This document shows, piece by piece, positions 45,037 to 54,110 of a DNA stretch of 64,000 bases. The position numbers were made by a program, and so were the translations under genes. How positions within the stretch are numbered: the first letter of the stretch is position 1; each line of letters opens with the position of its first letter. The stretch is from Sporomusa ovata DSM 2662 (lineage in GTDB: Bacteria; Bacillota; Negativicutes; Sporomusales; Sporomusaceae). The stretch lies in assembly GCF_000445445.1 (NCBI RefSeq), contig NZ_ASXP01000007.1, positions 1 through 64,000 on the forward strand. Direction: 5' to 3'. The notes below the pieces were generated by a model, which had not been told where the DNA came from, did no database searches, and saw only the letters and a program-made list of their open reading frames with translations.

Positions 45037-46083
45037 TTATAATTCATTTGCCAAATTATAGAGCTGCTCAGTCAAACTGGTTATTTCTTCAATACTGGCA
45101 GTTACTTGCTCGATAGCTGCCGCCTGCTGCTCCACCGTTAACGCGGTAGTATTTCCCGTAGCTACTGTCTTGTTTACTGATTCTTTAATCATATTCGTAA
45201 ATTCTTTTATTCTGCCAACCGTTTTCTTAGAATCACCGGAGAGATTACGAATTTCCTGAGCTACCACCCCAAATCCCAGACCGGCCTCACCAGCTCTGGC
45301 CGCTTCTATGGCCGCATTAAGACCAAGCAGTCTGGTCTCATCCGCAATTTCTTTAATCAAATCCATTACATCATTAATCTGACCAGACACAACATTTACC
45401 TGTTTAATTTCTTCGTTTAACGTATTTTGATTCTGGTTTATATCAGTGGCAGAAGCAGCCAATTCCTGCATGGTTGCAGACACCTGGATAAGGTTTTCGT
45501 TAATGATGTTCGCCATATTTTTGAGTTTGTACTGATGATACCCAAGTTTTGACAAAGCATTTGCCACCAAATACAAAACAGTAGCAGCTGCTTCCACGCT
45601 TTTTAGTGGCATTTGCTGAACGTTATGCAGCTCGGCTATATAGTCATCCGGGTTAACACCGAGCTCTACCGCAATTTTGCGGTATTTTTCTTCATCGGGA
45701 GGCTCAATTAATACTTGTCCACCTAGAATAGCTCCGATCTGCTGACCCTCCAACATAATTGGTGCAGCAAAATCGACTAACCCTCCATGACATTGATAGA
45801 TAGCCGGTTTACCTGTTCGCGCTGATTCTTCGCCGCCTTTCCTGTCACACTCCATACAGCGCTTGCTGCCAATTTCCGTACCACGGGTATATTCCATACA
45901 AAATTTCTTAAAATTACTCGGCTGGGTAACAGCGTTACCCGCAACATCTACTGTCAAACTTGCCATACCTAAGCATTCAGCAAAGTTATCCTGAAATTGT
46001 TGCAGAAAGTTCACATCAATAATCTCATGCAATTTTACTTGTCTCTGGTTAACAGCTTCCTCTGTCACTTTATCACTTCTCAT
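45037..46083 (-). CDS. Soluble PocR-domain methyl-accepting chemotaxis-type receptor
   Basis: A 348-aa protein without membrane segments. The N-terminal PocR sensory domain (about residues 15-180) is close to that of the activator at 11503: FQDNFAECLGMASLT, a cysteine cluster KRCMECDRKGG, and YQCHGGLVDFAAPI. A short MCP signalling hairpin follows (about 205-345), with the conserved tip IADETRLLGLNAAIEAARAGEAG. The cytoplasmic domain is shorter than in full chemoreceptors. Likely a cytosolic sensor of the same small molecule, feeding a chemotaxis-like CheA/CheW pathway. ATG 46083 follows GGGGGAAGAG. Upstream, an 11-bp inverted repeat (TCAAAACCTTT, 46115-46156) may be an operator. Confidence 0.88.
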   Translation of the reverse strand: MRSDKVTEEAVNQRQVKLHEIIDVNFLQQFQDNFAECLGMASLTVDVAGNAVTQPSNFKKFCMEYTRGTEIGSKRCMECDRKGGEESARTGKPAIYQCHGGLVDFAAPIMLEGQQIGAILGGQVLIEPPDEEKYRKIAVELGVNPDDYIAELHNVQQMPLKSVEAAATVLYLVANALSKLGYHQYKLKNMANIINENLIQVSATMQELAASATDINQNQNTLNEEIKQVNVVSGQINDVMDLIKEIADETRLLGLNAAIEAARAGEAGLGFGVVAQEIRNLSGDSKKTVGRIKEFTNMIKESVNKTVATGNTTALTVEQQAAAIEQVTASIEEITSLTEQLYNLANEL

Positions 46084-46187
46084 ATAGTCTCTTCCCCCTT
46101 TTATACTATTACAGTCAAAACCTTTCGAATATTATATAATGTTCAAAAGGTTTTGACAAATGCTTTTGTAATATTGCCTATTTAAAA

Positions 46188-46211
46188 ACCCCCTGGCATT
46201 ACGCTGGGGGT
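46188..46211 (-). terminator. Terminator closing the acetoin/lipoate operon
   Basis: The minus strand has ACCCCCAGC-GTAAT-GCCAGGGGGT followed by TTTTT. The stem overlaps the stop codon of the DUF116-like gene, so it ends the long operon tightly. Confidence 0.8.
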
Positions 46212-46762
46212 AAAGAAGAATTTTTAATGCCATGTACTACTCGCCGCATAAATTCATTTTTTAGCCGGATCTGATTTTCAAACTTACCTTTGTAAGCTTT
46301 TTTATCTGTTCCAGCTTCATAGCAGGTAGAATTATCCACATTAATAAGTATTCCCGGCAAGCCAATTCGTTCAAAATCCTGACAATGTTTGGTCCAAAAA
46401 CGTTTACAACAGGTGCCGAAAAAAACCTTACAGCCTCTCTTTTTTAACAGTTTTAACTTTTCTTCCAGCATTTCATAATTCTGGATCGTAATCGGTTCCA
46501 TGCCATATTCCTCTGCAAGTGTAAATGCCTCACCCATATCGCATTGTCCGCAGCGTCCACACCCTTCTGTATAACGAAATTTGCAGTCTACTTTTTTCGC
46601 GCAGTATGGCAGCAACAGGGGAATGACTGCTTGCTGAAAAAGATCTGGTAATGTTGCCCAAACTCCTTCGTTAAACCAATTCCCTACGACAGTAATATCC
46701 TTCATCTCTTCCTGAAGAATACCAAGCTCCATCAGCTGCGTCCTAAGCCCATGATCCTGCAT
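46199..46762 (-). CDS. DUF116-like cysteine-rich protein
   Basis: The last gene of the long acetoin/lipoate operon, 187 aa. The motif CGRCGQCDMGEAF, followed by AEEYGMEPITI and the second group GTCCKRFWTKHC and NSTCYEAG, fits the DUF116 family, which probably binds an iron-sulfur cluster or metal. The function is unknown. Its place after lipS1/lipS2 suggests a part in lipoyl assembly, for example sulfur or electron supply. I choose ATG 46762, nine bases after GGAGGAG, over the preceding GTG. Confidence 0.7.
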   Translation of the reverse strand: MQDHGLRTQLMELGILQEEMKDITVVGNWFNEGVWATLPDLFQQAVIPLLLPYCAKKVDCKFRYTEGCGRCGQCDMGEAFTLAEEYGMEPITIQNYEMLEEKLKLLKKRGCKVFFGTCCKRFWTKHCQDFERIGLPGILINVDNSTCYEAGTDKKAYKGKFENQIRLKNEFMRRVVHGIKNSSLPPA

Positions 46763-46808
46763 CACTAAAATCTCCTCCTGCTACAATTTCATACCAATAT
46801 AGGCTAAA

Positions 46809-47696
46809 CTAATCTGCCACAATACTACAACACGTTTCCAAATAGTTTATATCATAGCCGAGCGACTGCACGTAATCGACAGTTTCACGTGCGGGATAGG
46901 CAATTGCATTAAGGCCGGCATCCACTGCCAATCGTTCTATTGTGCGGGAATACAAGCCTGGCGGTCGAGCGCAGCCTAAAGCTATTGGCGTCGCAGGCAA
47001 CAGCCGTCTGGCGGTGGTAAATATCTCTGCTACTGCCTCTGTTGGCGGTGGCACAACCTCACTCATGGGAGTACTTCGCAAGGGATTTAGGATTACAAGC
47101 ACCAAACTTGCGGCCCCTTCTGCCGCCACCATCTCTAACGCTTGATATTCACCGCGGATTTGACCAAAATGAAGTCCAATGACAATATGGGGCGATACTT
47201 TGAGGCCTGCCCGCCGAGCCACCTGCAAACTATTATGATAATCTTTAGTCGTACGCTGTAAATGGTAAACATCGCGAATAGTTTCACTGTCCCCGATTAA
47301 ATCAAGCGCCACCCGTGTTATGTTTGCTTGTGCCAACAATTCTGCTGTTTCAGCCGTCAACAGGCCGGGATGAACTACTACCGCGAGACCCATAGCGGCT
47401 ATTTCTTTAAGTGCGCCGGCAAATGGCAGCAGCGGCACACTGCCGTCACTGCAGGCACCACCACTAACAAGTACACCACGGCAGCCACGGTTACGTAAAT
47501 CTGCAGCTAAGCTAACCAGTAATTCCGGTTTAGTCGCTGATAACATAGTAGTCAGCAGGCGCCCCTGGCAGTGTTCACAGTTACATTGACACTGGGTTCC
47601 GGTAATACTAATATTAACAAATGAATTCGCGCTATTTTCGAATAAACCATTGTCATAATGCCGTGAACCTGGAGCATAAAAAGCTATTTTAGTCAT
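46809..47696 (-). CDS. lipS2: Radical SAM protein, LipS2-like lipoyl synthase subunit
   Basis: Radical SAM enzyme of 295 aa with the cluster motif CQCNCEHC near residue 35, a GVLVSGGACSDGS glycine-rich SAM segment and a barrel-like remainder. Paired with the next radical SAM protein upstream, it matches the LipS1/LipS2 system, in which two radical SAM proteins together insert the two sulfurs into octanoyl groups. Its start overlaps the lipS1 stop by 8 bp, which implies co-translation. A biotin-synthase-like enzyme of other function is the main alternative. Confidence 0.75.
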   Translation of the reverse strand: MTKIAFYAPGSRHYDNGLFENSANSFVNISITGTQCQCNCEHCQGRLLTTMLSATKPELLVSLAADLRNRGCRGVLVSGGACSDGSVPLLPFAGALKEIAAMGLAVVVHPGLLTAETAELLAQANITRVALDLIGDSETIRDVYHLQRTTKDYHNSLQVARRAGLKVSPHIVIGLHFGQIRGEYQALEMVAAEGAASLVLVILNPLRSTPMSEVVPPPTEAVAEIFTTARRLLPATPIALGCARPPGLYSRTIERLAVDAGLNAIAYPARETVDYVQSLGYDINYLETCCSIVAD

Positions 47697-48762
47697 TCCA
47701 TATCTGTCCCTTAATCGTATTCATATCATGTTCTTCCGGCAAAAAAGGATAATTACGCAAATTAGGTCCGGGACGCTCATTACCGTATGGACGATTGCAA
47801 GCTACACAACCCTCCCTGTTAGGACAACCTGATGTCATAAACGGGTTCCCCTGAGCCAGGTCTGCCCCTAATAACTCCTCCAGCGGCTGCCCAAAGCTCA
47901 CAATTTTACCCTTGGAATCAAACTGAAATGCACTCTGGGTTATTTGGTTATTATTAAAAAGATAGGCAGCTAGCTGTATACGCCGGTACTGACCATAAGA
48001 CGGCGGCTTGTGGTTACTCAGGAAACTGCCTGGTTCGGGGCAAAAGGAAAATAGATGTACCTGAGCACCAGCGTCACTAACTTGTCCGATGGTCTTGACC
48101 ATATCCTGCTCTGTTTCTCCCAACCCGACAATCAAATGCACACTGACATGATCCCGCCCAAACACCCTGACTGCTTCCTTTACTGCCGCCCAATAGGTTT
48201 CCCAGCGATGCGGTCCGGCTACAGCCGGTCCGCGCATGGCTGCAAACAGTTCCGGGGTAGCAGCATCAATGGCTACACCAACACAATCTGCGCCAGCCGC
48301 CCGTAGCTCCTGAAAAAATGCCCCGGCATCAGGCAGTACAGTTGGCGACACTAACACACTGATTGGCATGCTGATTGCGCCACTAAACCGCCTGACAAGA
48401 CTCACGCAATCGCCGGGTGCTTGGGGATGTGTTATCATTGATATACAAATACGGCCTAACCGTTGCACCTTCATTGCTATCTCCTGCCGGGGCCTGGCTA
48501 AAATATCAATAATATCAGTTACTTGATACATTGGCCATTTCACTCTAATAAAGGTATTTTCGTCTGGCTTCGCCTTGCGTTCCCTAGCTAAGCCGCAGTA
48601 ACTGCAATTTGCCCTGCAGCCGCTTTGATAGGTCATAAGTAAATTTAGACTTCCCGGATAGGCATTACGATAAAAGCTTCCCGGTTCCAAGCCTAAAGCC
48701 ATCGCGCCAGCTAAACTTGTCTGTACAAACTCCGGACTTTCCTGCTTTTCGCTAGTATCCAT
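47689..48762 (-). CDS. lipS1: Radical SAM protein, LipS1-like lipoyl synthase subunit
   Basis: Radical SAM enzyme of 357 aa. SGCRANCSYCGLARE (about residues 48-62) gives the CxxxCxxC cluster site, HLIVGLGETEQDM is typical of the biotin-synthase-like branch, and a C-terminal cysteine group SGCPNREGCVACNRPYGNERPG may bind an auxiliary cluster sacrificed as sulfur donor. Adjacent to lipS2 and lipT. ATG 48762 follows AGAGGAGGCC. In the operon it coexists with canonical lipA, an unusual redundancy. Confidence 0.77.
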   Translation of the reverse strand: MDTSEKQESPEFVQTSLAGAMALGLEPGSFYRNAYPGSLNLLMTYQSGCRANCSYCGLARERKAKPDENTFIRVKWPMYQVTDIIDILARPRQEIAMKVQRLGRICISMITHPQAPGDCVSLVRRFSGAISMPISVLVSPTVLPDAGAFFQELRAAGADCVGVAIDAATPELFAAMRGPAVAGPHRWETYWAAVKEAVRVFGRDHVSVHLIVGLGETEQDMVKTIGQVSDAGAQVHLFSFCPEPGSFLSNHKPPSYGQYRRIQLAAYLFNNNQITQSAFQFDSKGKIVSFGQPLEELLGADLAQGNPFMTSGCPNREGCVACNRPYGNERPGPNLRNYPFLPEEHDMNTIKGQIWND

Positions 48763-48800
48763 GACCGGCCTCCTCTATAACTCAATGTATATAGCAGCAA

Positions 48801-49880
48801 CTATTGCGCGTAATATTCAGGGAAAGCAATCCAATTACGCCTGATTAATGTGGTAAATTCCGCTTTATTGTCTGTCCAACCTTGATTGCGATTTGCAAGT
48901 CTGTTGCGAGCAATGGCAAACTGTCGCCCGAATTCAGCCTGTATTGCCGATGTATAGCCATCAGCCAGGTGCTTTCCAGCCGGGGAATTAGCTTGCATAA
49001 TCACTGCATTTGCTGCTAATTGTCCACTAACAACAGCGTTCATAATCCCGCCGCCGGTAATCGGATGTGTACATCCAGCCGCATCACCAGCTACCAGCAT
49101 GTGATCATTAGCTAAACATGGCACCAGGCCGCCTGAGGGTATAAGTCCGCCGGTTGTTGCCGGCCCGGCAATATCCAGCACTATCTGATCCTTAACAAGG
49201 GTACAGCAAAACTCTGCCAGAAGATCTTTTAACTGCCCTGTATAAGATGTATGGACTGCCAGACCGACATTGGCAGCTCTTCCTTTGGGAAATACCCAGG
49301 CATAACCGCCATACCAAGCCGGATCAAAGTAAATCTTTGCATACTTCAGCGGTTTAGCCAAAGTCAGTTCCTGCTGCAGCGCTATGCAGGTTTCACCTGC
49401 TTGATTGCCTAACTGCTTACTAATCAGTGACCGGGGACCATCACAACCGAGAATAAATCTTCCTGTAACCTCTTGCTGCTTATTGCCGCACAAGAGAGTT
49501 ACTACTAAGCCGTTGACAGTAACAGCACGTCCTCCAGTCATAAGTTGTGCACCAGCCGCTGCCGCTGCATCAGCCAACTCCTTATCCCACCTGGCGCGGT
49601 GCAGTACATAGCCAGGTGCTCGCAACACACTGGCAACTTCACCATTTATAAACGTTTTGATTCCGGTTACTTGCTGCGCCACATCGCCGGCCCGCAAATC
49701 AGCGTACTTGGTAATCATCAGGGGAACAAATTCTGCGCATTGAACATGGTCACCAATTTTCTGCCGCTGTTCTATTACCAGCACCTGTAACCCAGCCTGA
49801 GCCAGTCGCCGGGCTGCTGCGCTGCCGGCAGGTCCGGCGCCAATAACTATAACGTCATAATTATCGCCAATTTTTTTCAT
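48801..49880 (-). CDS. FAD-dependent oxidoreductase of geranylgeranyl-reductase type, LipT-like
   Basis: A 359-aa flavoprotein with N-terminal dinucleotide fold YDVIVIGAGPAGSAAARRLA, RARWDKELADAA and the C-terminal FAD motif MLVAGDAAGCTHPITGGGI. Related flavoproteins, called LipT, accompany LipS1/LipS2 in lipoate gene sets and may supply electrons. It lacks the CxxxxC redox disulfide of dihydrolipoamide dehydrogenase, so it does not replace E3 by sequence. ATG 49880 follows AGAGGTT. Known from family: FAD binding; inferred: lipoyl assembly role. Confidence 0.75.
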   Translation of the reverse strand: MKKIGDNYDVIVIGAGPAGSAAARRLAQAGLQVLVIEQRQKIGDHVQCAEFVPLMITKYADLRAGDVAQQVTGIKTFINGEVASVLRAPGYVLHRARWDKELADAAAAAGAQLMTGGRAVTVNGLVVTLLCGNKQQEVTGRFILGCDGPRSLISKQLGNQAGETCIALQQELTLAKPLKYAKIYFDPAWYGGYAWVFPKGRAANVGLAVHTSYTGQLKDLLAEFCCTLVKDQIVLDIAGPATTGGLIPSGGLVPCLANDHMLVAGDAAGCTHPITGGGIMNAVVSGQLAANAVIMQANSPAGKHLADGYTSAIQAEFGRQFAIARNRLANRNQGWTDNKAEFTTLIRRNWIAFPEYYAQ

Positions 49881-49895
49881 GGTCAACCTCTGTTT

Positions 49896-51005
49896 TTATA
49901 TTAATTTGGCAGGTTTAGCTGCTTTTGCCTGCTCAATGGCAAGCAAAACAGCTTTGATAAAGTCTTCAGCAACAATACCTGGAATTTCAACCCGGTTGCT
50001 AGCAAAAAAATTATTAATTGTGGCAATAATCTGCTGCTTGTCTATTGGTGTATTTTTCAAAGTTGTTTCTAAGTCATTAATGGCTCTTGCCGGATAAGCA
50101 AAAAAATCACCACTAATAATTAGATATTTGATGACTCTGATGCCTGCATCCAGCCGCATTTGAATCCGTATCAGACCACCTGGAGCTTTATAATTGGCAA
50201 TGCAGTCAATCGTATTAATAAACGTACTATCTTTGCCGTAAATCCAGTCTTCGCTCTGGAAATACGGCAAGTACTCATTCAGCAATTCGATCTCCTCAGT
50301 TATAAGTTCTCCGGGGCAAAAATCATACCCCAGGGCTTCCCTAAGACCGGTCAAAATTGCCGACTTTATTTTACTATGCTCTGGAACATAGCCAATTTGT
50401 TCTGTAATGGAAGTCACCCGTTCCCGCATTGACTTAACGGCCTTATCACTCAGTTTTTCCAGGGGAAACTGCAAAGCCCGCAGCATTTCGTCAACATCAA
50501 AATCAACCAATATACTACACTGAAAGACGAAGGAGTCTGCTAGTTCGGTACCACCGGTACCGGCAATTTTACGTCCACCTATTTCAATATCGTTTACCGG
50601 CCTATAGGCTGCAGGCAGACCGAGGTTCTTTAGCCCCAGAGTCATTGCCTCACATAATAACTTATACATGCTTTCTATTTTACGGGGAATCCCGGGAGTA
50701 TTTTTTGCGGCATAGATCTCCCACCCTAACTCCAGCGGCCCCCAATATAAACTGCCACCGCCTGTAATGCGGCGGTTGATATCAATTCCTTGCTGCTGAC
50801 AATAAGGTACATTTACTTCCAGAAACGTGTTTTGATGCAACCCAACCAGTACACAAGGCTTAAACTGCAAAAACCGCATTGTGTTGGGAATCAATCCCTG
50901 ACTATGGGCGTTCATTATGACTTTATCCAAAGCCATATGCTCAGCAGCCGTACGGGGCGCAGAATCCAGCACCCTAAACACAGTGTTATTTTCAGTACTA
51001 GGCAT
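49896..51005 (-). CDS. Lipoate-protein ligase A family protein (copy 1)
   Basis: A 369-aa member of the LplA/LipM cofactor-transferase fold. RRITGGGSLYWGP is the RRxxGGG substrate loop, and IGGRKIAGTGG carries the catalytic lysine. A C-terminal domain (about residues 255-345) resembles the LplA accessory domain. It overlaps the upstream GcvH-like gene by 8 bp, so it may serve that carrier specifically. Octanoyl or lipoyl transfer cannot be told apart from sequence. Confidence 0.85.
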   Translation of the reverse strand: MPSTENNTVFRVLDSAPRTAAEHMALDKVIMNAHSQGLIPNTMRFLQFKPCVLVGLHQNTFLEVNVPYCQQQGIDINRRITGGGSLYWGPLELGWEIYAAKNTPGIPRKIESMYKLLCEAMTLGLKNLGLPAAYRPVNDIEIGGRKIAGTGGTELADSFVFQCSILVDFDVDEMLRALQFPLEKLSDKAVKSMRERVTSITEQIGYVPEHSKIKSAILTGLREALGYDFCPGELITEEIELLNEYLPYFQSEDWIYGKDSTFINTIDCIANYKAPGGLIRIQMRLDAGIRVIKYLIISGDFFAYPARAINDLETTLKNTPIDKQQIIATINNFFASNRVEIPGIVAEDFIKAVLLAIEQAKAAKPAKLI

Positions 51006-51408
51006 TTTCTTTCATGTCCTCGGCTAGCCAGGCCTGCATAGCTGCGGCTGACATCAAGCCGTCAAGTTCAGCGGGGCGGGAAAGCTCAATTTCCGCAAAC
51101 CAACAGTTGTACGGCAGCTGACTGATTAACGCCGGACTCGCAGCTACCATATCGTTGACTTTGGTTACCAGGCCGCTTACCGGCGCGTAAACACGCCCGA
51201 CCCATTTTCCCGCTTCCAGTGATCCGCAAGTGCCACCCCCCTCAACAACAGTCCCTTCTGTTGGTAAAACCAAATACAAAACATCACCAGTAATATCCAG
51301 TCCGTAGGGCGTTAATCCAAACTGCACTTTGTTGCCAACCCGTTTAATCCACTGGTAATGGGTATCATACAATAATTCTTCAGGAAAACTCCATTTGCTT
51401 ACGCTCAT
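50998..51408 (-). CDS. GcvH-like lipoyl-carrier protein (copy 1)
   Basis: A 136-aa single lipoyl domain related to glycine cleavage H protein. YDTHYQWIKRVGNKVQFGLT is the H-protein opening, and the modified lysine is in SLEAGKWVGRVYAPVSG. The usual ESVKA-type context is GKWVG here, as in the second copy at 54111. No gcvT or gcvP lies in the window. Placed between GlcF-like and LplA-like genes, it is a candidate electron carrier rather than a glycine cleavage part. Confidence 0.85.
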   Translation of the reverse strand: MSVSKWSFPEELLYDTHYQWIKRVGNKVQFGLTPYGLDITGDVLYLVLPTEGTVVEGGGTCGSLEAGKWVGRVYAPVSGLVTKVNDMVAASPALISQLPYNCWFAEIELSRPAELDGLMSAAAMQAWLAEDMKENA

Positions 51409-51438
51409 TAGCTCCTGCTCCTTTCCCTGCTTGCCAAC

Positions 51439-52608
51439 TTAGTTGTCTATAGCCATTAATAATAATTCTGCAACATCCATTACCTGCAAGGGCAGTTTTT
51501 CAGCCCTGGCTGCCTTTTCCAGCATTTGTTCACACTGCTGACAGGCAGATACGACGATACCGGCTCCTGTCTCAGCCGCTTCTTTTATTCGTTTAGCAGC
51601 GATGGCATCGGCCAAACCGGCATCTGCACCCTGGAGATTTCCGCCACCACCACAGCAGGTTGATTCTTCTCCATTTGTAGCCATTTCCACAAATTTGATT
51701 CCTGGAATACTGGTAATGATTTGCCGCGGCGGGTTGATAATGCCGCTGTTGCGCCCTAAATCACAGGGGTCATGGTAAGTCACTGTTTCGCTTAGTTCAT
51801 TTGGCACTAACTTACCTGCAGCAATTAGCTCTGCCAGCATTTCCGTGGCATGAACCAGTCTAAATCCCAGACTCTCACCCAGCACCTCCGGATATACATG
51901 GCTCCAGACGTGATAGCAGGAAGCACAGCCGGTCACTAAGGTCTTGGCCCCCATCTTCCGGACAGTATCTACATTATGCCGGGCAAATTCCTTTATCTCA
52001 TCAGCATGCCCGGCTGCCAGCATGGGAAAACCACAGCACCACTCTTCAGAACCCATTGTGGTATAGTTTACTCCAGCTTTTTCAAATAACTGTACCATGG
52101 CAACTGGAACCTGAGCGGCGCGGGGAAAAAAGGAAGATACACAGCCGACAAAATATACGACTTCCGCCTCTGGTTCCTGATCCAAATTCTCTGGTATTTC
52201 ATCTAGCTCTTCCGCCCAGTCAAGTCTGGTTACATTGGCAAAGTTAGAAATATTCTTCTTATCCTTCAGGTTATCTATCATTGCCGTATAAGCTGCCGGC
52301 GCCTGGCCGCCAGCTACCAGTTTAGCCCGTAAATCTTTCCATAATGACTGGAGGTCAATCCTTGCAGCGCATGCCCGCGTGCAAGCCCCGCACATGGTGC
52401 ACTGGGTAATTCTTTTAGCATATTCAGGACTAATAGTGGTCTCACTATTTCGGGCAAATAATTCCCGGGCCAGCGAAATCTTTCCGCGGGGAGCGGCTGA
52501 CTCCCAGCCAATCTCCTTATATACCGGGCAGTCATTACGGCAATTACCACATCGTCCGCAAATTAGGGTTTCATCAATCAAATTTTTATAAAAACTGCCC
52601 GTACTCAT
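51439..52608 (-). CDS. GlcF/HdrD-like iron-sulfur oxidoreductase subunit
   Basis: A 389-aa protein with two [4Fe-4S] motifs near the N-terminus (CGRCGNCRNDCP; CTMCGACTRACA). Two CCG domains follow, with EEWCCGFPM, CASCYHVW, STCCGGGGNL and SACQQCEQM, as in glycolate oxidase GlcF and heterodisulfide reductase HdrD. CCG domains can bind the noncubane cluster that handles disulfides. It overlaps the flavoprotein gene by 4 bp and is followed by a GcvH-like gene. By context it may oxidise dihydrolipoyl groups; lactate or glycolate oxidation is the conventional alternative. Confidence 0.88.
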   Translation of the reverse strand: MSTGSFYKNLIDETLICGRCGNCRNDCPVYKEIGWESAAPRGKISLARELFARNSETTISPEYAKRITQCTMCGACTRACAARIDLQSLWKDLRAKLVAGGQAPAAYTAMIDNLKDKKNISNFANVTRLDWAEELDEIPENLDQEPEAEVVYFVGCVSSFFPRAAQVPVAMVQLFEKAGVNYTTMGSEEWCCGFPMLAAGHADEIKEFARHNVDTVRKMGAKTLVTGCASCYHVWSHVYPEVLGESLGFRLVHATEMLAELIAAGKLVPNELSETVTYHDPCDLGRNSGIINPPRQIITSIPGIKFVEMATNGEESTCCGGGGNLQGADAGLADAIAAKRIKEAAETGAGIVVSACQQCEQMLEKAARAEKLPLQVMDVAELLLMAIDN

Positions 52609-54065
52609 ACCTGTTTCCCTCCTATTTTGCCCCTGTACACCAGTGTGGTAGCTGCCAAGAAGTCCATGCCCAAACTAAACAACGCCGGATTCAAGAGCAA
52701 GGGAGCTTGATACACTTTACCGGGATTCATAATATTGTTAGGATCAAGTAGTTTTTTCCGCTGTTTAAGCTCAACCATCTCTGCTGCCGTGTGGCACCTG
52801 CTTACATAAGGTGTATTCCACAAACCGACACCGTAAGGGCACCCACCATGTTTGGCTCCAATATCATGCAATTTTTTTACTAAAGCCAGACCCTGCAGAT
52901 AGCCTATAGTATCACGCTCATCCGCATTAAACATGGTCATAACCATAGCATGCTGAGCTGTTACAACATGCCCATAGCTTTTTAGGCCGAGATTTTTTTT
53001 GCTTTCAAATAGTTCTATATCTTGAAGATAGGCAGCCAGGCTGCTAATCGGCAACCAAATCTCGGCTCCAAGCAAGGAAGGGCCTTCTCTTTTTAAGACT
53101 AGAGAAAAGAAGCGGTGCTGCCACTCATGCTCGCCTTCTTCGCCTAAATCGCCGCCATTGGCAATTCGCAAACACTTGGTATAATTCTTTTTTGCGGCGG
53201 CTGTTTCTGCTTGTGAACCGTCAGCATCAAAAGCTACCGTATAGGCTTTAGCAGCACGTTCACTGCCCAGCCCCAACCTGTAACGCAACGCGTTACAGCC
53301 GGGATCGCTAAAGTGTAAATTAAACGGGAGTGCCGCAGATAGTACTGCACTTTCGATAAATCGCTGCATTTGCCTGGCATCATCCAATTCGGCTAAGCCA
53401 TGCCACTCGGTTTCCGGCTGTTGGCGAACCCTTAATTCTATTTCAGTCACTAGTCCTAAGGTTCCTTCAGAACCAGCCAGCCAGGAAACAGGCGGCTTAC
53501 TCATGGCATTTAACTCTTGCACACTGCCATCAGGCATGACGGTCTGAGCTGAAATTACCTGATCCACCACCGGACCGTACTTTAGGCTTCCAAGGCCGTA
53601 TCCCATCATGACTAACCAGCCGCCAACCGTTGCCGCCTGCGCACTGCTCGGATAGGAACACGTAGCTAAGCCAAGGCGGTTGAGGGCACGTTCCAGCTGC
53701 CACCAGGTCATACCTGCCCCAACCCGCACAATGTTATTCTCTTCTTCAACTGCCACTATCTGATCCAAACCATTTAGATCAACCAGTATTCCTTTGCGCG
53801 TACATACCGTATTAAAGTAGACAGTAGAGCCCCCCGCCCGTGCGGTCAGGGGGATTCGCTTCTCAGCTGCCAGCTTGGCAATGCCGGCTACTTCTGCAGT
53901 GCTTTTGGGCCTAATCACAATATCCGGCAGAGTATCGGCAATAGGGTTAACCAAAAAATCCGGCACAGGTGCCAAATCACGTTGATAAAAGCCGCGCTCG
54001 AACAAATCTGTAGTTGCACGGTCACCAAAGGCAGTCTTCAAATTTTCCAGTATTTGAGCGTCCAT
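52605..54065 (-). CDS. GlcD-like FAD-linked oxidase subunit
   Basis: A 486-aa flavoprotein of the FAD_binding_4 plus FAD-oxidase C-terminal family. PLTARAGGSTVYFN and VRVGAGMTWWQLERALNRLG mark the FAD domain, PVSWLAGSEGTLGLVTEIEL the second FAD motif, and KKLLDPNNIMNPGKV the C-terminal signature. Family members oxidise 2-hydroxy acids such as glycolate or D-lactate, often with a GlcF partner, which is encoded directly downstream with a 4-bp overlap. It is flanked by GcvH-like genes on both sides of the pair. Confidence 0.88.
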   Translation of the reverse strand: MDAQILENLKTAFGDRATTDLFERGFYQRDLAPVPDFLVNPIADTLPDIVIRPKSTAEVAGIAKLAAEKRIPLTARAGGSTVYFNTVCTRKGILVDLNGLDQIVAVEEENNIVRVGAGMTWWQLERALNRLGLATCSYPSSAQAATVGGWLVMMGYGLGSLKYGPVVDQVISAQTVMPDGSVQELNAMSKPPVSWLAGSEGTLGLVTEIELRVRQQPETEWHGLAELDDARQMQRFIESAVLSAALPFNLHFSDPGCNALRYRLGLGSERAAKAYTVAFDADGSQAETAAAKKNYTKCLRIANGGDLGEEGEHEWQHRFFSLVLKREGPSLLGAEIWLPISSLAAYLQDIELFESKKNLGLKSYGHVVTAQHAMVMTMFNADERDTIGYLQGLALVKKLHDIGAKHGGCPYGVGLWNTPYVSRCHTAAEMVELKQRKKLLDPNNIMNPGKVYQAPLLLNPALFSLGMDFLAATTLVYRGKIGGKQV

Positions 54066-54110
54066 ATCTTACTCCTTCCCTAAGCGGGATTGGGCATGCC
54101 TACCCAATAA

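Noticed and set aside
48801..49880. Dihydrolipoamide dehydrogenase (missing E3)
   Set aside because: It has an FAD-binding fold but lacks the CxxxxC redox disulfide and the C-terminal His-Glu region of E3; it fits the geranylgeranyl-reductase/LipT group.
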